Below are positions 1 through 10,589 of a stretch of DNA of 64,000 nt, in pieces; the first letter of the stretch is position 1, and the number at the start of each line of letters is the position of its first letter. Origin of the DNA: Alligator mississippiensis. Its lineage: Eukaryota > Chordata > Crocodylia > Alligatoridae. The translations under genes were made by a program, and so were the position numbers. The notes beneath the pieces are model-generated. The model searched no databases, had not been told where the DNA came from, and saw nothing but the letters and a program-made list of their open reading frames with translations. The stretch covers positions 47,475,892 through 47,539,891 of the forward strand of contig NC_081835.1 in the NCBI RefSeq assembly GCF_030867095.1, read 5' to 3'.

Positions 1-19
1 CATATCATAGCCTTCAGAT

Positions 20-295
20 CAGTGGCTCTCAGCCTTGTTAGAGGCCCTTTGGAAAATGTCAGCTTTTAGTTTTCGCTCATTTTTTACTACCAAAAAAAAT
101 ACTAGAGCAATATTTTTGTTGCAAAGAACTCAGAAAGACCACAGCAAGTCTGAACACTTTTGACACTGTGGATTCCTGTTTGAAATCTGTGAGTTTATTT
201 TATGAATCATGTTTGCAAACCTACTAGTGCTAAAATTGCATGGCTTCCCAAGACACCTTAAAAGGATTTTATGGCACCCTGGTTGAGAATCACTG
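20..295. mobile_element. Non-autonomous hAT element (MITE), 276 bp
   Basis: Terminal inverted repeats CAGTGGCTCTCAGCC and GGTTGAGAATCACTG bound the element. The flanks are an imperfect 8-bp duplication, CTTCAGAT (12-19) and CTTTTGAT (296-303). The interior shares GATTTCAAACAG and GTGGTCTTTCTGAGTTC with the element at 19201-19474 in the opposite orientation, so both belong to one family. There is no coding capacity. Confidence 0.75.
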
Positions 296-809
296 CTTTT
301 GATGAAACTGCTATGAAATAAATAAGTCTGATGAGTGGAAATGAAGTTTGCCAGATGGTTAAACTGTAATTTACACATGACACAGCATAGGCCAGGAATA
401 AAAAATGTGACCCCTGATTGTTTCTCTCTTCTGCCTTTATTTCAGCAGATTTCCAGGTGGATGACAAGACAGAAGTAATTACACTTCTGACAAGCACACT
501 TTTCCCAGTTATCAAAGAACAAGTCAAAACTCAGTATGTCTGATTCAACAGAGACTCCATGAATTCCTGACAGTCAACAGCACTTAGATTCAACACTTGA
601 ATCCAGCTTTTCTGCCCTATTTTAGCCTACAGAAAGAATTGTCTCTACTGGATGGATGTGTGATGCAAAGTAGTCACTGACTTTTTATTTCAGAATAACT
701 ACAGGCAAAATGTATACACCTTGCCTATGATACACACAGAGCAACTGTCAGAACAAAATAACAACAAGATCCGTGCTGGCAACCTTTATCTGATTCAGCA
801 AGGGGAAAG
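296..809. other. No recognised gene or repeat
   Basis: Unique-looking intergenic sequence. Open frames here are short and stop-rich, and I saw no splice-bounded exon. Confidence 0.4.
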
Positions 810-1610
810 CTTACAATTGACATTGTGCGATCATTTAACAATGCTCCATTTGACAGTTGCCATACCAAAGGTCTAATAGAATACTGCAATAAGTATCCAG
901 GAGTCACATTTCCATCACAGGTCACTTCTGTTCTTGTCTATGGTCCTCAGCAAAGAAGGAAACCTGAGACAATTACTATCTGTCAACAGGTCGCAGGTCA
1001 CCGCCTTAGACTTTGAAACTATACTGAAAGGAACATCATACACAGAAAACCAACTGTACGATCAAGCCCACTGAGACATGGAACCCTTTAACAGAACTTT
1101 AAAAGAGGGCTTACAGACAGCTAGTCAGAAGGAAAACCTTGGAATAGCTTCACCCCAGACTTCCTACAGACTTAGAGACTACATGTCATGCAGACATAGA
1201 AACTGCTTGTTGAATTACTCCATGGAAAAGAGCTTTATCCAAATTGCTGAATTATGCATGCCTAACTTTCGCATATCAGCACGACTGGATATAAGACAAA
1301 CATTTCAAAAAGCAAAAATACAAGGCATACAGACAAACAATGTGGAGGATACTCAAAACCTGGAGTATCTAAGTTCTCACTGCTTCTCCAGATTATTGGG
1401 AAAAGATCCTTTTACCTGCCAGCTGCTGGATGGACAGATATGGACTGTTATTTGCCTGGCACCTATTCATGAAGGATGAAACAGAAATGCTACAGATCAT
1501 TTTTCAGTAACCAATTACTTCACTTGACCATTACTAATACAAGACATGCACCAGAAGGCGTAAGACACACTCTACCAGGACAAGACGATCACTTGTATGG
1601 ACTAGAGACA
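810..1610 (+). pseudogene. Decayed Ty3/gypsy-type integrase (pol 3' end) remnant
   Basis: Translated in its three frames, this region gives scattered pieces resembling a DDE integrase core and the C-terminal part of a Ty3/gypsy-type polyprotein: a piece around the first catalytic Asp near 815, a piece of the second-Asp region near 960-1015, and a region after the catalytic Glu from 1080 (frame open 1078-1479). The pieces lie in different frames and are broken by stops and frameshifts, so the copy is dead. No LTRs, gag or envelope gene were seen. The assignment rests on remembered family resemblance and is moderately secure. Confidence 0.5.
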
Positions 1611-2010
1611 ATGCTACATAAACAATGAAAAAACCAAGGTTTACTCTTTAGTAATACTTGTTTCTTTTCTAATCACTGTTACAGAATTGCTTGTTATTCA
1701 CTACTGATGGCTGATATAATAGAAAGCTACTGTATTTGCATGCATACAATACACCCCAGAAGATAATACGCACTTTTTTTTTGAAAGGTAGAATGAAGAA
1801 CAAAAGATTTTTCCAGAGTTCTGGCTGCATAGAAGAGGGACACAGTCTAATCTTCAGTTGACACCCTCCTTTCCTTGCTTAGGCTGTGAAGGGAGATCAG
1901 GAATAGTTAGCAGATAGAAAAAGTGCCTCAAAAATGTTAGCTTGAGTAGTGGAACATCAAGATAATTAAAAAGAAAAGAAAGTCACTAACACAGAGTGCA
2001 ACAAAAGGCA
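1611..2010. other. No recognised gene
   Basis: AT-rich intergenic sequence between the integrase remnant and the CR1. Nothing specific was recognised. Confidence 0.4.
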
Positions 2011-4030
2011 GCAAGGAAAGGCAGCAAGAAGGCACAGCAGCCCCCTGGCTCTCCAGGAATCTAGTGGACCTCCTGAGGCTAAAAAGTAAGGCCTACAAAG
2101 GATGGAGGATGGGATTTACCTCCAAGGAAGAATATTCTACACTGGTCCGGTCCTGCAGGGAGCAAACCAGGAAAGCCAAGGCTGCAACTGAACTCCAACT
2201 AGCCTCCAGCATCAAGGACAATAAAAAGTCCTTTTTCAGATATGTGGGGAGCCGGAGGAAAAGCAAGGGCAACACTGGACCCCTGCTGAACCAGATGGGA
2301 CAACTGACAACTGATGCCCAGGATAAAGTCAACCTATTAAATGGGTACTTTGCGTCAGTCTTTCATCAGTCCCATGGGACGCCCATGCCCACTACAGGAC
2401 AGGGAGGTCCGGGTGAGGGAGATCCCTTGCCCTCCATCAATGCTGACCTCATGAAGGAACACCTTGAGAGGCTGGATACCTTCAAGTCAGCCGTCCCTGA
2501 CAATCTACGCCCCAGGGTACTCAAGGAGCTGGCAAGCATCATAGCTCAGCCTCTGGCACGGATCTTTGAGAACTCCTGGCGCTCTGGTGTAGTGCCCGAA
2601 GATTGGAAGAAGGCCAATGTGGTGCCTATCTTCAAGAAAGAGAGGAAAGTGGATCCGGCAAACTATAGGCCCATTAGCCTGACTTCTATCCCAGGGAAGA
2701 TCTTAGAAAAGCTTATTAAAGAGGCCATCCTTAATGGACTGGCCAACGCCAACATCCTGAGGGATAGCCAGCATGGGTTTGTTGCGGGTAGGTCTTGCTT
2801 GACCAATCTCATTTCCTTTTATGACCAGGTGACCTATCACCTGGACAAGGGAGAAGAGATTGATGTCATATATCTTGACTTCAAAAAAGCCTTCAATCTG
2901 GTATCCCATGATCACCTCTTGGTGAAACTGGCCAATTGTGGCCTTGGGTCCACCACGATCCACTGGCTGGGAAATTGGCTCCATGGTCGGATCAAGAGGG
3001 TGGTAGTTGATGGAAGTCAATCGTCATGGTGTCCTGTGACCAGTGGGGTCCCCCAAGGCTCTGTCCTTGGACCCATACTGTTCAACATCTTCATTAATGA
3101 TGTGGACATTGGAGTCAGAGGTGGACTGGCCAAGTTCGCCAATGACACCAAACTTTGGGGCAAAGCATCCACACCTGAGGACAGGAGGGTGATCCAGGCT
3201 GACCTGGACAGGCTCAGCAAGTGGGCGGACGAGAACCTGATGGTGTTTAACACCGAAAAATGCAAGGTTCTCCACCTCGGGAGAAAAAACCTGCAGCATG
3301 CTTACAGGCTCGGCAGTGCTATGTTGGCTAGTACTACAGAAGAAAGAGACTTGGGGGTCATCATTGACCACAAGATGAACATGAGCCTGCAATGCGATGC
3401 TGCAGCTAGTAAAGCAACTGAAACGCGGGCTTGCATCCATAGATGCTTCTCAAGCAAATCCCAGGACGTCATTCTCCCGTTGTACTCGGCCTTGGTGAGG
3501 CCGCAGCTGGAGTACTGCATCCAGTTTTGGGCCCCACACTTCAAAAAGTATGTGGAGAAGCTTGAGAGAGTGCAGAGGAGAGCCATGCGCATAATCAGAG
3601 GTCAGGAAAACAGACCTTACAACGACAGGCTGAGAGCTGAGGCTCTTTAGCCTGGAAAAGTGCAGGCTCAGGGGTGATCTGATGGCCACCTATAAGTTTA
3701 TCAGAGGTGACCATCGGTATCTGGGGGAACGTTTGTTCACCAGAGCACCCCAAGGGATGAAAAGGTCAAACGGTTATAAACTACTGCAAGACCATTTCAG
3801 GCTGGACATAAGGAAGAACTTCTTTACTGTCCGAGCCCCCAAGGTCTGGAACAGCCTGCCATCGGAGGTGGTTCAAGCACCTACATTGAACACCTTCAAG
3901 AGTAAATTGGATGCTTATCTTGCTGGGATCCTATGACCCCAGCTGACTTCCTGCCCTTTGGGCGGGGGGCTGGACTCGATGATCTTCCGAGGTCCCTTCC
4001 AGCCCTAATGTCTATGAAATCTATGAAAAA
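2011..4030 (+). mobile_element. CR1 LINE, 5'-truncated, with intact 3' tail
   Basis: Contains the reverse-transcriptase part of CR1 ORF2 and the CR1 3' end. It terminates in GGTCCCTTCCAGCCCTAATG and the 8-base repeat tail TCTATGAAATCTATGAAA. Homology with the CR1 at 10590-13184 begins near 2011-2020, which marks the 5' truncation. About 2.0 kb of the roughly 4.5-kb full element remain. It is the best preserved long CR1 in the window. Confidence 0.95.
2064..3936 (+). pseudogene. CR1 ORF2 reverse transcriptase, C-terminal half, one frameshift
   Basis: Open for 528 codons (2064-3650) and then, after one frameshift around 3640-3660, for a further 84 codons to the natural end (YLAGIL stop, 3936). 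The N-terminal endonuclease is missing. RT motifs visible: VIYLDFKKAF (Asp272), the GVPQGSVLGP block (about 328-337), and the catalytic box, which reads FAND instead of FADD (358-361). The substituted residue is codon 360 (AAT at 3141). The C-terminal CR1 region (LEYCIQFWAP, ERVQRRAMR, FTVRAPKVWN) follows. The product cannot be active. Confidence 0.92.
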
Positions 4031-4941
4031 GCAGTAAGCCTTTACATCAGATGACTCTCTCAGCTGGCTGACCAGTAATAACACATCTTCTGAACTATGA
4101 AGCAAGAATCAAAACAGGAAGCTTCTAGCCCAGGCAGAAAATCAGCTTCCCTGCTTAGCACAAGCACCGCAATTTGGAGGCAAAAGGTGTATGATCTATG
4201 CCAGGCAATATGGCATTTCTTAATTGCTGTTCTGTCAAATAGGCCACAAGGTTTTTGACAATAAAGTGCAATGTTGCAGATCTGAGACAGTAGAGGGCTC
4301 AGCGGAGACAATTCAAGGACATGTATACAGTATTGATTCCCATAGGTCTTTCAAACCTTGTCTGTTGCCATAGGTGTGCAGCTGTATCAGTCCCTGCCAG
4401 TGCATGGGTTTGGTTGGGCTGATAATAAATTGTGTGTTCAGCCCCGCTGGCTGCTACTGCTTTTCTCTGCCCCAAAAACCTCAGTCCTCCAGAGCAGGAG
4501 CCTTTCAAACAGTGAGATCCTGAGCTTACAGAGCCGATGCCAAAGCAGAGTGCATTGGTGGAGAACACTGACAGGTGGGGCCAGTTAAAAGGCAGCAGCC
4601 TCAGGCAGTGCAGTGTGAGAACAACAGTGCTGGGCCAGGCACTGCCTGGAGCCTCAGTACAGAACGAGTGTGCTCTTCACAGACACTCGCAGTGTCCCCA
4701 GCCCTCACCCTTAGCCTCACCCCACATTAGTAGCTGCTGAGCAGAGTGACAGGCCCCCCCAAGTCCTGTCCTCGCCTCACCCATGCTTGACTGCGTGTGG
4801 TATGAACAGCCATCCCCCACAGAATGCTGTTCGCTCCCCTCCAGGCCCAGGAAAAGGCTGAGGTCAGCTACAAAAGCAAAAATGTGCTAAAAAGAGATGG
4901 GTGCAGGAAGCAATCAGTTGCCAGAAGGGACCACTATCTAT
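4031..4941. other. No recognised gene
   Basis: Intergenic. Open frames are under 90 codons and lack recognisable domains. Confidence 0.4.
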
Positions 4942-5893
4942 TAGGCCTGTGCAAAGCAGCTAGTATTTGCTTCGGATTCAGCCTATTCAGGGGACAGTGA
5001 TTCAATTTGGTGATTCGCATCACTATCCTGATTCGATTCAGCTGAATCTCCGAATCAGCCAGGCCAAACCCATCCCCCACCACACTCCCAGCCCAGCAAT
5101 GACCGCCCTGCCTGCCCCAGCTCCCAGCACCTGGGGGCAAAACAGCCCTGGCTCAGCAGGTGCTGCCAGGCGGGGGGCGATCCCTGCTGCCCCCCACTGC
5201 CCCACGCTGCATGGGGGCTCTGCATAAGCTACTGAATGCCCTCTCACCTCTCCCTCAGCCCCCCCACAGGTTCCCTGTTCGGGCCAGCTCCGGCCCTTGA
5301 AGAAAAAATACAAAACCTGAAGAAACCCCAGGACTCACTGCTTCTGCTAGTGGGGTCGATCCCCGCTGCTCTGCGTCATGCGGGGAGCTCTGCACGAGCC
5401 CCTGAAGCCTCAAGGCTGCACCAGGAGAGGTGAGTCCAGGGGCTTTTCTCAGCTTTTTTTTTTTAAAAAGGTCAGAGCCCCAGCAGGCTGAGGTCCGGGG
5501 GGCTCGTGCAGAGCCCCCCCATGCAGCATGGGGCAGTGGGGATCACCCCCTGCCTGGCAGCACCTGGTGAGCACAGGGGCTTTTTTTAAAAGTACCAAGC
5601 TGAGGTGGGCAGGGGCAGCCATGGGGGGGGGGGGGCTGGCAGGGGTCCCCCATGTTTCCCTCCCCTGCCCCTAGTACTTACTAGTTCGGAGTGGCTGCAG
5701 CTCCCTGCTGCAGCCACCAGGGACTGCCCAAATCATTAAAGCTCTCTGAATCTTTGCTGAAGATTCGGAAAGCTTTGAATCAATTTGGACTTTTAAAATG
5801 GTCCTGATTTGATTCAGATTCGGAGATTCGGCCACCGAATTGGGCTGAATCTCCTCCGAATCAAATCACCATATGAAGCTTCGCACAGCGCTA
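4942..5893. mobile_element. Fold-back hAT-type element, 952 bp, with perfect 8-bp target duplication
   Basis: Bounded by CTATCTAT at 4934-4941 and again at 5894-5901. The ends are inverted: TAGGCCTGTGCAAAGC on the left, and the reverse complement TAGCGCTGTGCGAAGC on the right. Long internal arms also pair (for example GGTGCTGCCAGGCGGGGGGC near 5158 against its complement near 5535-5565), so the whole element can fold back. It carries a 13-G run at 5623 and no transposase. An 8-bp duplication is diagnostic of hAT-type transposition. Confidence 0.85.
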
Positions 5894-5901
5894 CTATCTA
5901 T

Positions 5902-6059
5902 CACCCAGGATGGTGCTGTGGGAGAGAAGTCTCTCATGGTGCAGAAGAGACTTCTGCATCCAGAATGGCGATAAGTTCAGTCAGAGTCAAAACTACACTG
6001 TGGTTCTGGGCCTGGGGAGCAAACCCTGGTGCCAGGCAAAGGCAAGCCCCACTGGGGGC
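5902..6059. other. Intergenic, nothing recognised
   Basis: Short interval between the fold-back element and the tRNA-like piece. Confidence 0.3.
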
Positions 6060-6160
6060 ATCACTGGCTCTGGGAAAGAAAAAGCAAACCTTTGAATCCA
6101 GGACCTCAGGGCTAAACCCACAGAGCTGCCAGGCTGTCCCTGCAGGTGCCCAAATCCAGA
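6060..6160 (-). repeat. tRNA-like SINE fragment
   Basis: The minus strand shows a box-A-like TGGCAGCTCTGTGGGTTTAG and, at tRNA-like spacing, box-B-like GGATTCAAA. It looks like a degenerate tRNA-derived head rather than a functional tRNA, as no clean acceptor stem is visible. Confidence 0.35.
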
Positions 6161-6469
6161 ATCACCATCCTCAAAATCCCTGCTCATTTGCCACTAACCC
6201 CCAGAGTCACCCATAGTCTAGCCAGTCAAGTTCCCTAAGTACCTAAAAGATTGCTGCTGGACATGCCCCAAACCAACCAAATCCCAACATTGCCAAGCAC
6301 CTTGGCACCTAGCTCTTGTCTGTGTGAGCTGTATTGGGCTTTACAAACTGGGTATTCCCTCACCGACAGGGTGGTCTGCAGGGGCAGACCTCAAACCATG
6401 CTGAGTTGGGGAAGAGGGTAGACTTGCAGGGAAGAATGGTAATGCCCTTTTACTTTTAAGGCTAGAGCA

Positions 6470-6550
6470 CTCATCTGGAATGAAGCAGATCTGGACTCCA
6501 AACCCACCTCTGAAGGGAGCGCTCTAACTACCAAGCTACAGGGATGCCAG
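6470..6550 (-). repeat. tRNA-derived SINE head or tRNA pseudogene
   Basis: The minus strand reads TAGCTTGGTAGTTAGAGC (box A) and then GGTTTGGAGTCC (box B), at tRNA-like spacing. This is the internal promoter arrangement of a tRNA-derived SINE. Compensating stem pairs are not convincing, so it is not called as a working tRNA. Confidence 0.45.
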
Positions 6551-6651
6551 GACAGGGGTCTCGGCCTCTTCTGTTGAAGTTGTCCTACTTTCACACAATT
6601 CTTAAGCCTTTACAATTGAAGGCTGCACCAGGCATCTGTGTTGACCACTTC

Positions 6652-6698
6652 CATAGTTTCATAGTTGGTAGGGTCGGAAGGAACCCAAGCAGATCATC
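6652..6698 (-). mobile_element. CR1 3'-end scrap
   Basis: CATAGTTTCATAGTTGGTAG followed by GGTCGGAAGGAACC matches the reverse complement of the CR1 tail and terminal 3' UTR. The element is cut off after about 45 bases. Confidence 0.7.
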
Positions 6699-6724
6699 AA
6701 TACTTTATAGTATTACTCCTGAGA

Positions 6725-7306
6725 TGACAGCGGGCTGTCCGCTGACAGCGGACAGCGGAGCTGCCCCCCCTGCTGGGGCTCCGGCTCTTTAAGAAAAAAA
6801 AAAGCCAAGAAAAGCCCTGGGACTCACTGCTCCTGGTGCAGCCTTGGGGCTTTGGGGGTTTGTGCAGAGCCCCCACGTGGCGGGGGGCAGTGGGGATTGC
6901 CGCCCACCAGCAGGAGCAGTGAGTGCCGGGGTTTCTTCAGGTTTTCTTTTTCTTAAAGGGCTGGAGCTGGCCCATGTGGGGCACCCGTGGGGGGGCTGGG
7001 GGAGTGGGGGGTGGGGTTCGGGGGCTCGTACAGTGCCCCTCATGCCTGGCAGCACCTGCTGAGCCGGGGCTTTTTTTCCCCAGGTGCCTGGAGCTGGGAC
7101 GGGCGAGACAGCCATTGCCAGGCTGGGAGAGGGACGAGGGATGGGCCTGGCCTGGCTGATTTGGAGATTTGAAGATTTGGCTCCCAAATCTCCGAATCAG
7201 ATTTGGCTGAATCAAATCAGGACAGTGATTCGAATCACTGAATCAAACCAGTGCCCCCTGAATCAACCAAATCCGAAGTGAATACTAATTGCTTCACACA
7301 GGCCTA
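6725..7306. mobile_element. Truncated copy of the fold-back hAT family
   Basis: The right end TTGCTTCACACAGGCCTA is the inverse of the left end of the 4942-5893 element. The adjoining 150 bases (AATCCGAAGTGAATACTAAT, ATTCGAATCACTG, CTGGCTGATTTGG) match that element in reverse orientation. The left terminus and its target duplication are missing. GC-rich interior, no coding frame. Confidence 0.7.
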
Positions 7307-7403
7307 CTAATTACAGAACCAGCGGTATTTTGGCAGGGAGCCGGGCCCGCACACTGCACCCAGCACTGCAGAAGTGGTTTGCTTTTCTCATACCAGCACA
7401 GTG

Positions 7404-7542
7404 CTTCATAGATTTCATAGACATTAGGGCTGGAAGGGACCTCGGAAGATCATCAAGTCCAGCCCCCTGCCCCAGGGGCAGGAAGTCAGCTGGGGTCATA
7501 GGATCCCAGCAAGATAAACATCCACATTTCTCTTGAAGGTAC
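7404..7542 (-). mobile_element. CR1 3'-end fragment
   Basis: Begins with the tail TTCATAGATTTCATAG, then the reverse complement of the CR1 3' UTR (GGGCTGGAAGGGACCTCGG, AGCCCCCTGCCCC). It ends in the last codons of ORF2 after about 140 bases. Confidence 0.9.
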
Positions 7543-8991
7543 CACAGAAAGGTGAGTGTCACTGAGAGCCGTGGACCCTTGGCTCCATCTGACCCAGAGG
7601 AAACCTCCCCTCAAACATGAAGCTAATGCCACTGTCAGGCACTTCTGTTACTGAAGCCTTTTGTCAGGTGGATGCTGCCGTGGCTTCTGCATTTCACACA
7701 GCTGCCTTGTGAGCACAGGGGTTCTGCAGTGCTGCAAAGGAGTAAAGTCACAGCATGGGCTTACTGCTGTAATTCATCTGCCATTTCGCCATGGCAATGC
7801 CTGCTGTGGAATCCCAAGAATCTTCCTTCTCCTTATGGTTATTATTACCGAGGGGGTAGAGATCCACAGAGCTGCCCATTGTCTCACAGGGCCATGGAGA
7901 AACATGTCAAAGACATCAAAATACATTATAAACACTTCATGCCAAAGATGGTGCTAGGAGAACCCTCAGGTTGCAAAGTGAAGTATTCAAAAATCAATGG
8001 TTAAGCTCGGTTCTGCTCTTGTGCGTATGTAGGATCCAGTTTTTACTTGCGTGGCCACATGCTATTACTTCTGCAGAATCCTGCCTCTGGATACACACTT
8101 CCCTTGGTACACAGAGACAGAAGCAATCATCTAACTTTTATGTTGATTTATACTCCTGCTTTTTTCCTATACAGCATCCATCCCATTGATTAACAGATCA
8201 ATTTTTATTTCATCCCCACTGTATACATAGTGGATTCATTTCAGACCTACGCTGAACTAACTGCAAATAGAATTTGGACAAAAGTAAGATACACGGGTAT
8301 CAGACCCAAGTTTTATTTACTACGTAACTTGTTTTGTGCAGATAATATTTCACATGCACCTTTAGATATCAGAAACTACTGTTCACGTTACTCATGTGCA
8401 TGAACATGCAGTGCCAGTAGAATGCTGGGAGACCGTTTGTAACACGAATGGTGTATATGAAATACATTTTGAATCCCGTAACTCTTGGTCAAATCAGAAC
8501 TCATTTTCAGTGGATTAGTTAAAGATATACCTACAGTTCAGGACAGCCTTCCTTCCAAAGCACTCATTTCTACCTCTTCCGCCTTGCCTCCAGAAAAGGC
8601 AACCTTTATGATCTAATGGCAAAAACATTGTCTCCCTTTACTGCCCCCCATCTTCAAAATCCCATCTCCATTTTATTACTGAAGCATTTGTCCTAAATCC
8701 ATCATTACTAGACAGCAGAATGAGTCAGAGACAAATCTAAGGAACAGCAGGAGGCATATACAGTTCTGCAATATGCTTGCTCCAACCAGTCCCTGCAGGA
8801 TGGACTCCCCATCGGCACATGTTTCTGAGGAACCGGACAGCAGACAAGGAGCTAAGCTATTGCACTGACTTTGTGACTTGTTCTCTGGTTTTTGTTCCAC
8901 AAGTGCAGGGCCAATTGGATGCTATGGGGTGGGGGTAGATGGACAGAGGAAAGGAAATGGGAGAAGAGTGACAGCTAGATGCTCAGTCTCC
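7543..8991. other. No recognised gene
   Basis: Intergenic sequence. The open frames at 7661-8189 are short, overlap one another and lack exon-like borders. Confidence 0.4.
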
Positions 8992-9109
8992 CACATAGGC
9001 AGGCAAGGTTCTTTGGTTAGATGTGATATCTTTTTTTATTAGACCAACTGAGTAGTTGGAAAAAAGTTCTTAGCAAGCTTTTGGGCACAATCACCCTTCT
9101 TCAGGCATA
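8992..9109 (-). repeat. Dispersed repeat tail, left arm of an inverted pair
   Basis: The reverse complement contains CCTGAAGAAGGGTGATTGTG, CCCAAAAGCTTGCTAAGAAC and GTTGGTCTAATAAAAAAAG, the same series as 9259-9400. The text resembles the widespread amniote repeat tails of Penelope-like or LINE origin; the exact family is uncertain. Confidence 0.65.
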
Positions 9110-9258
9110 ATCACCTTTGGCTTTTCTTTCCCCTGCTTTTTCCCTCCCCTGCTTTACCTTTTGTTTTCCTAATTTCTACCTATTTACATTCTTAGTGACA
9201 TCCTGCCATAGTTTTAGCTTCTCTCAATCCTTGGTGTCTCAGAACAGCAGAGACTTCC

Positions 9259-9400
9259 TATGCCTGAAGAAGGGTGATTGCGCCCAAAAGCTTGCTAAGA
9301 ACTTTTTTTCAACTACTCAGTTGGCGTAATAAAAGATATCGCATCTACTCAAACAACCCTACCTGCCTATGTCCTTAGACCAACACAGCTACAACCAAAA
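9259..9400 (+). repeat. Dispersed repeat tail, right arm of an inverted pair
   Basis: TGCCTGAAGAAGGGTGATTG, CCCAAAAGCTTGCTAAGAAC and TTAGACCAACACAGCTAC are visible. It pairs with 8992-9109 across a pyrimidine-rich loop of about 150 bases. Confidence 0.65.
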
Positions 9401-10589
9401 ACCCTGCAATCCCCTGAATGTTCTTCATCTATTAACAATAGGGTAGAAGGGAACTTTAAGGGAACAGATGCAAAACTCATCAGGGAAGCCTGTCAGTGTT
9501 ATGTTCCCCTTCCTCTTACACCCTGAGAGGGGAAATTAAACTCGTTTACAATCAGCATTTAAGGAATCAGCCTGAGGGTGTCTGGTTACTCAGTCCCCAT
9601 GAATCATGCACCTGCCGCCTGAAAGACTGGCTTGTTCCTCCCTCAGCATAGCACCTGGCTAAGAATAGTTCTGGCTCCAGTTAGAGGCTTCACAGAGCAT
9701 CCTGATGGGCAGGGCTGGGGGACAGGTGGGAACTTGGGCTGTCTGTCTGAGTCAGGGACTGAGCAGAAGGGCAAGCCCAATGAAGAAGGGCAAAGTGAAC
9801 TTGGCTCCACACCATCAGGAAGCAAGCTAGAGTCCAGCAGAACTTGTTCTAATGAGCTATTGTTTTCTGGAACCTGGGATTTCCTTTCTCCATGCACCTG
9901 AGTCACAAAGCATTGTCTGATGAGACTGACTGGCTCTGGCCTCTATACCTTTATCCTAGCTGCACTCACTTTCAGGTGTCCAGGCCAGGGTCCACCTTCT
10001 GAAGCAAGAGTTTTACAGTTTCTGGCAAGGACAGGCCTGGACCCTAAATATGCCATTCACCCCAGGACAGCTTCTGTGATTGTTCTGACCATCACTTTTT
10101 TACCTAGACAAACTATTAAGCAAGAGCTAGGGGTGTGAATATTGGTCAGACATTTCTGAGAACAAAGAACCCAAACTGAAAATTGTTCTCACTAAAACCC
10201 TCAAGAAACATAGAGGGCTTGGAAACTCAGACAGGATGATTTCACTGATCTACGTCACCTCTGCAGTGTTGGGAAAGAGGGTAAGATTGTGAGGTGAACG
10301 TATGCTAGATCTGGAGATTTCCGAATCATCTGTAAGTGCTTTTGAATTGAGTTATAAATTAACAGATACATAAGTGTCGTGACAGTGATGCCCAGCTGCC
10401 AGCCACTTTGCCATCACTGTTTGATGGATGTCAGAATGGAGGGGAGAATTATGAACTAGTATAGAGCATCTCTCTTATAGAGCATTTCATATGAAGGGGT
10501 TTGTGTGGAAGATTGTGTGTAGAGCTCTGCTATGGCAGACCAAGTAGGTGGGGTCAAAGCTGGCTCCACTGGTTGAGTGGAGGGGTGGG
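9401..10589. other. No recognised gene
   Basis: Intergenic. Two overlapping frames at 9632-9906 on opposite strands have no recognisable domain. Confidence 0.4.

Noticed and set aside
6470..6550. Functional tRNA gene
   Set aside because: Box A and box B are present but a full cloverleaf with a paired acceptor stem could not be drawn; a SINE head is more likely.
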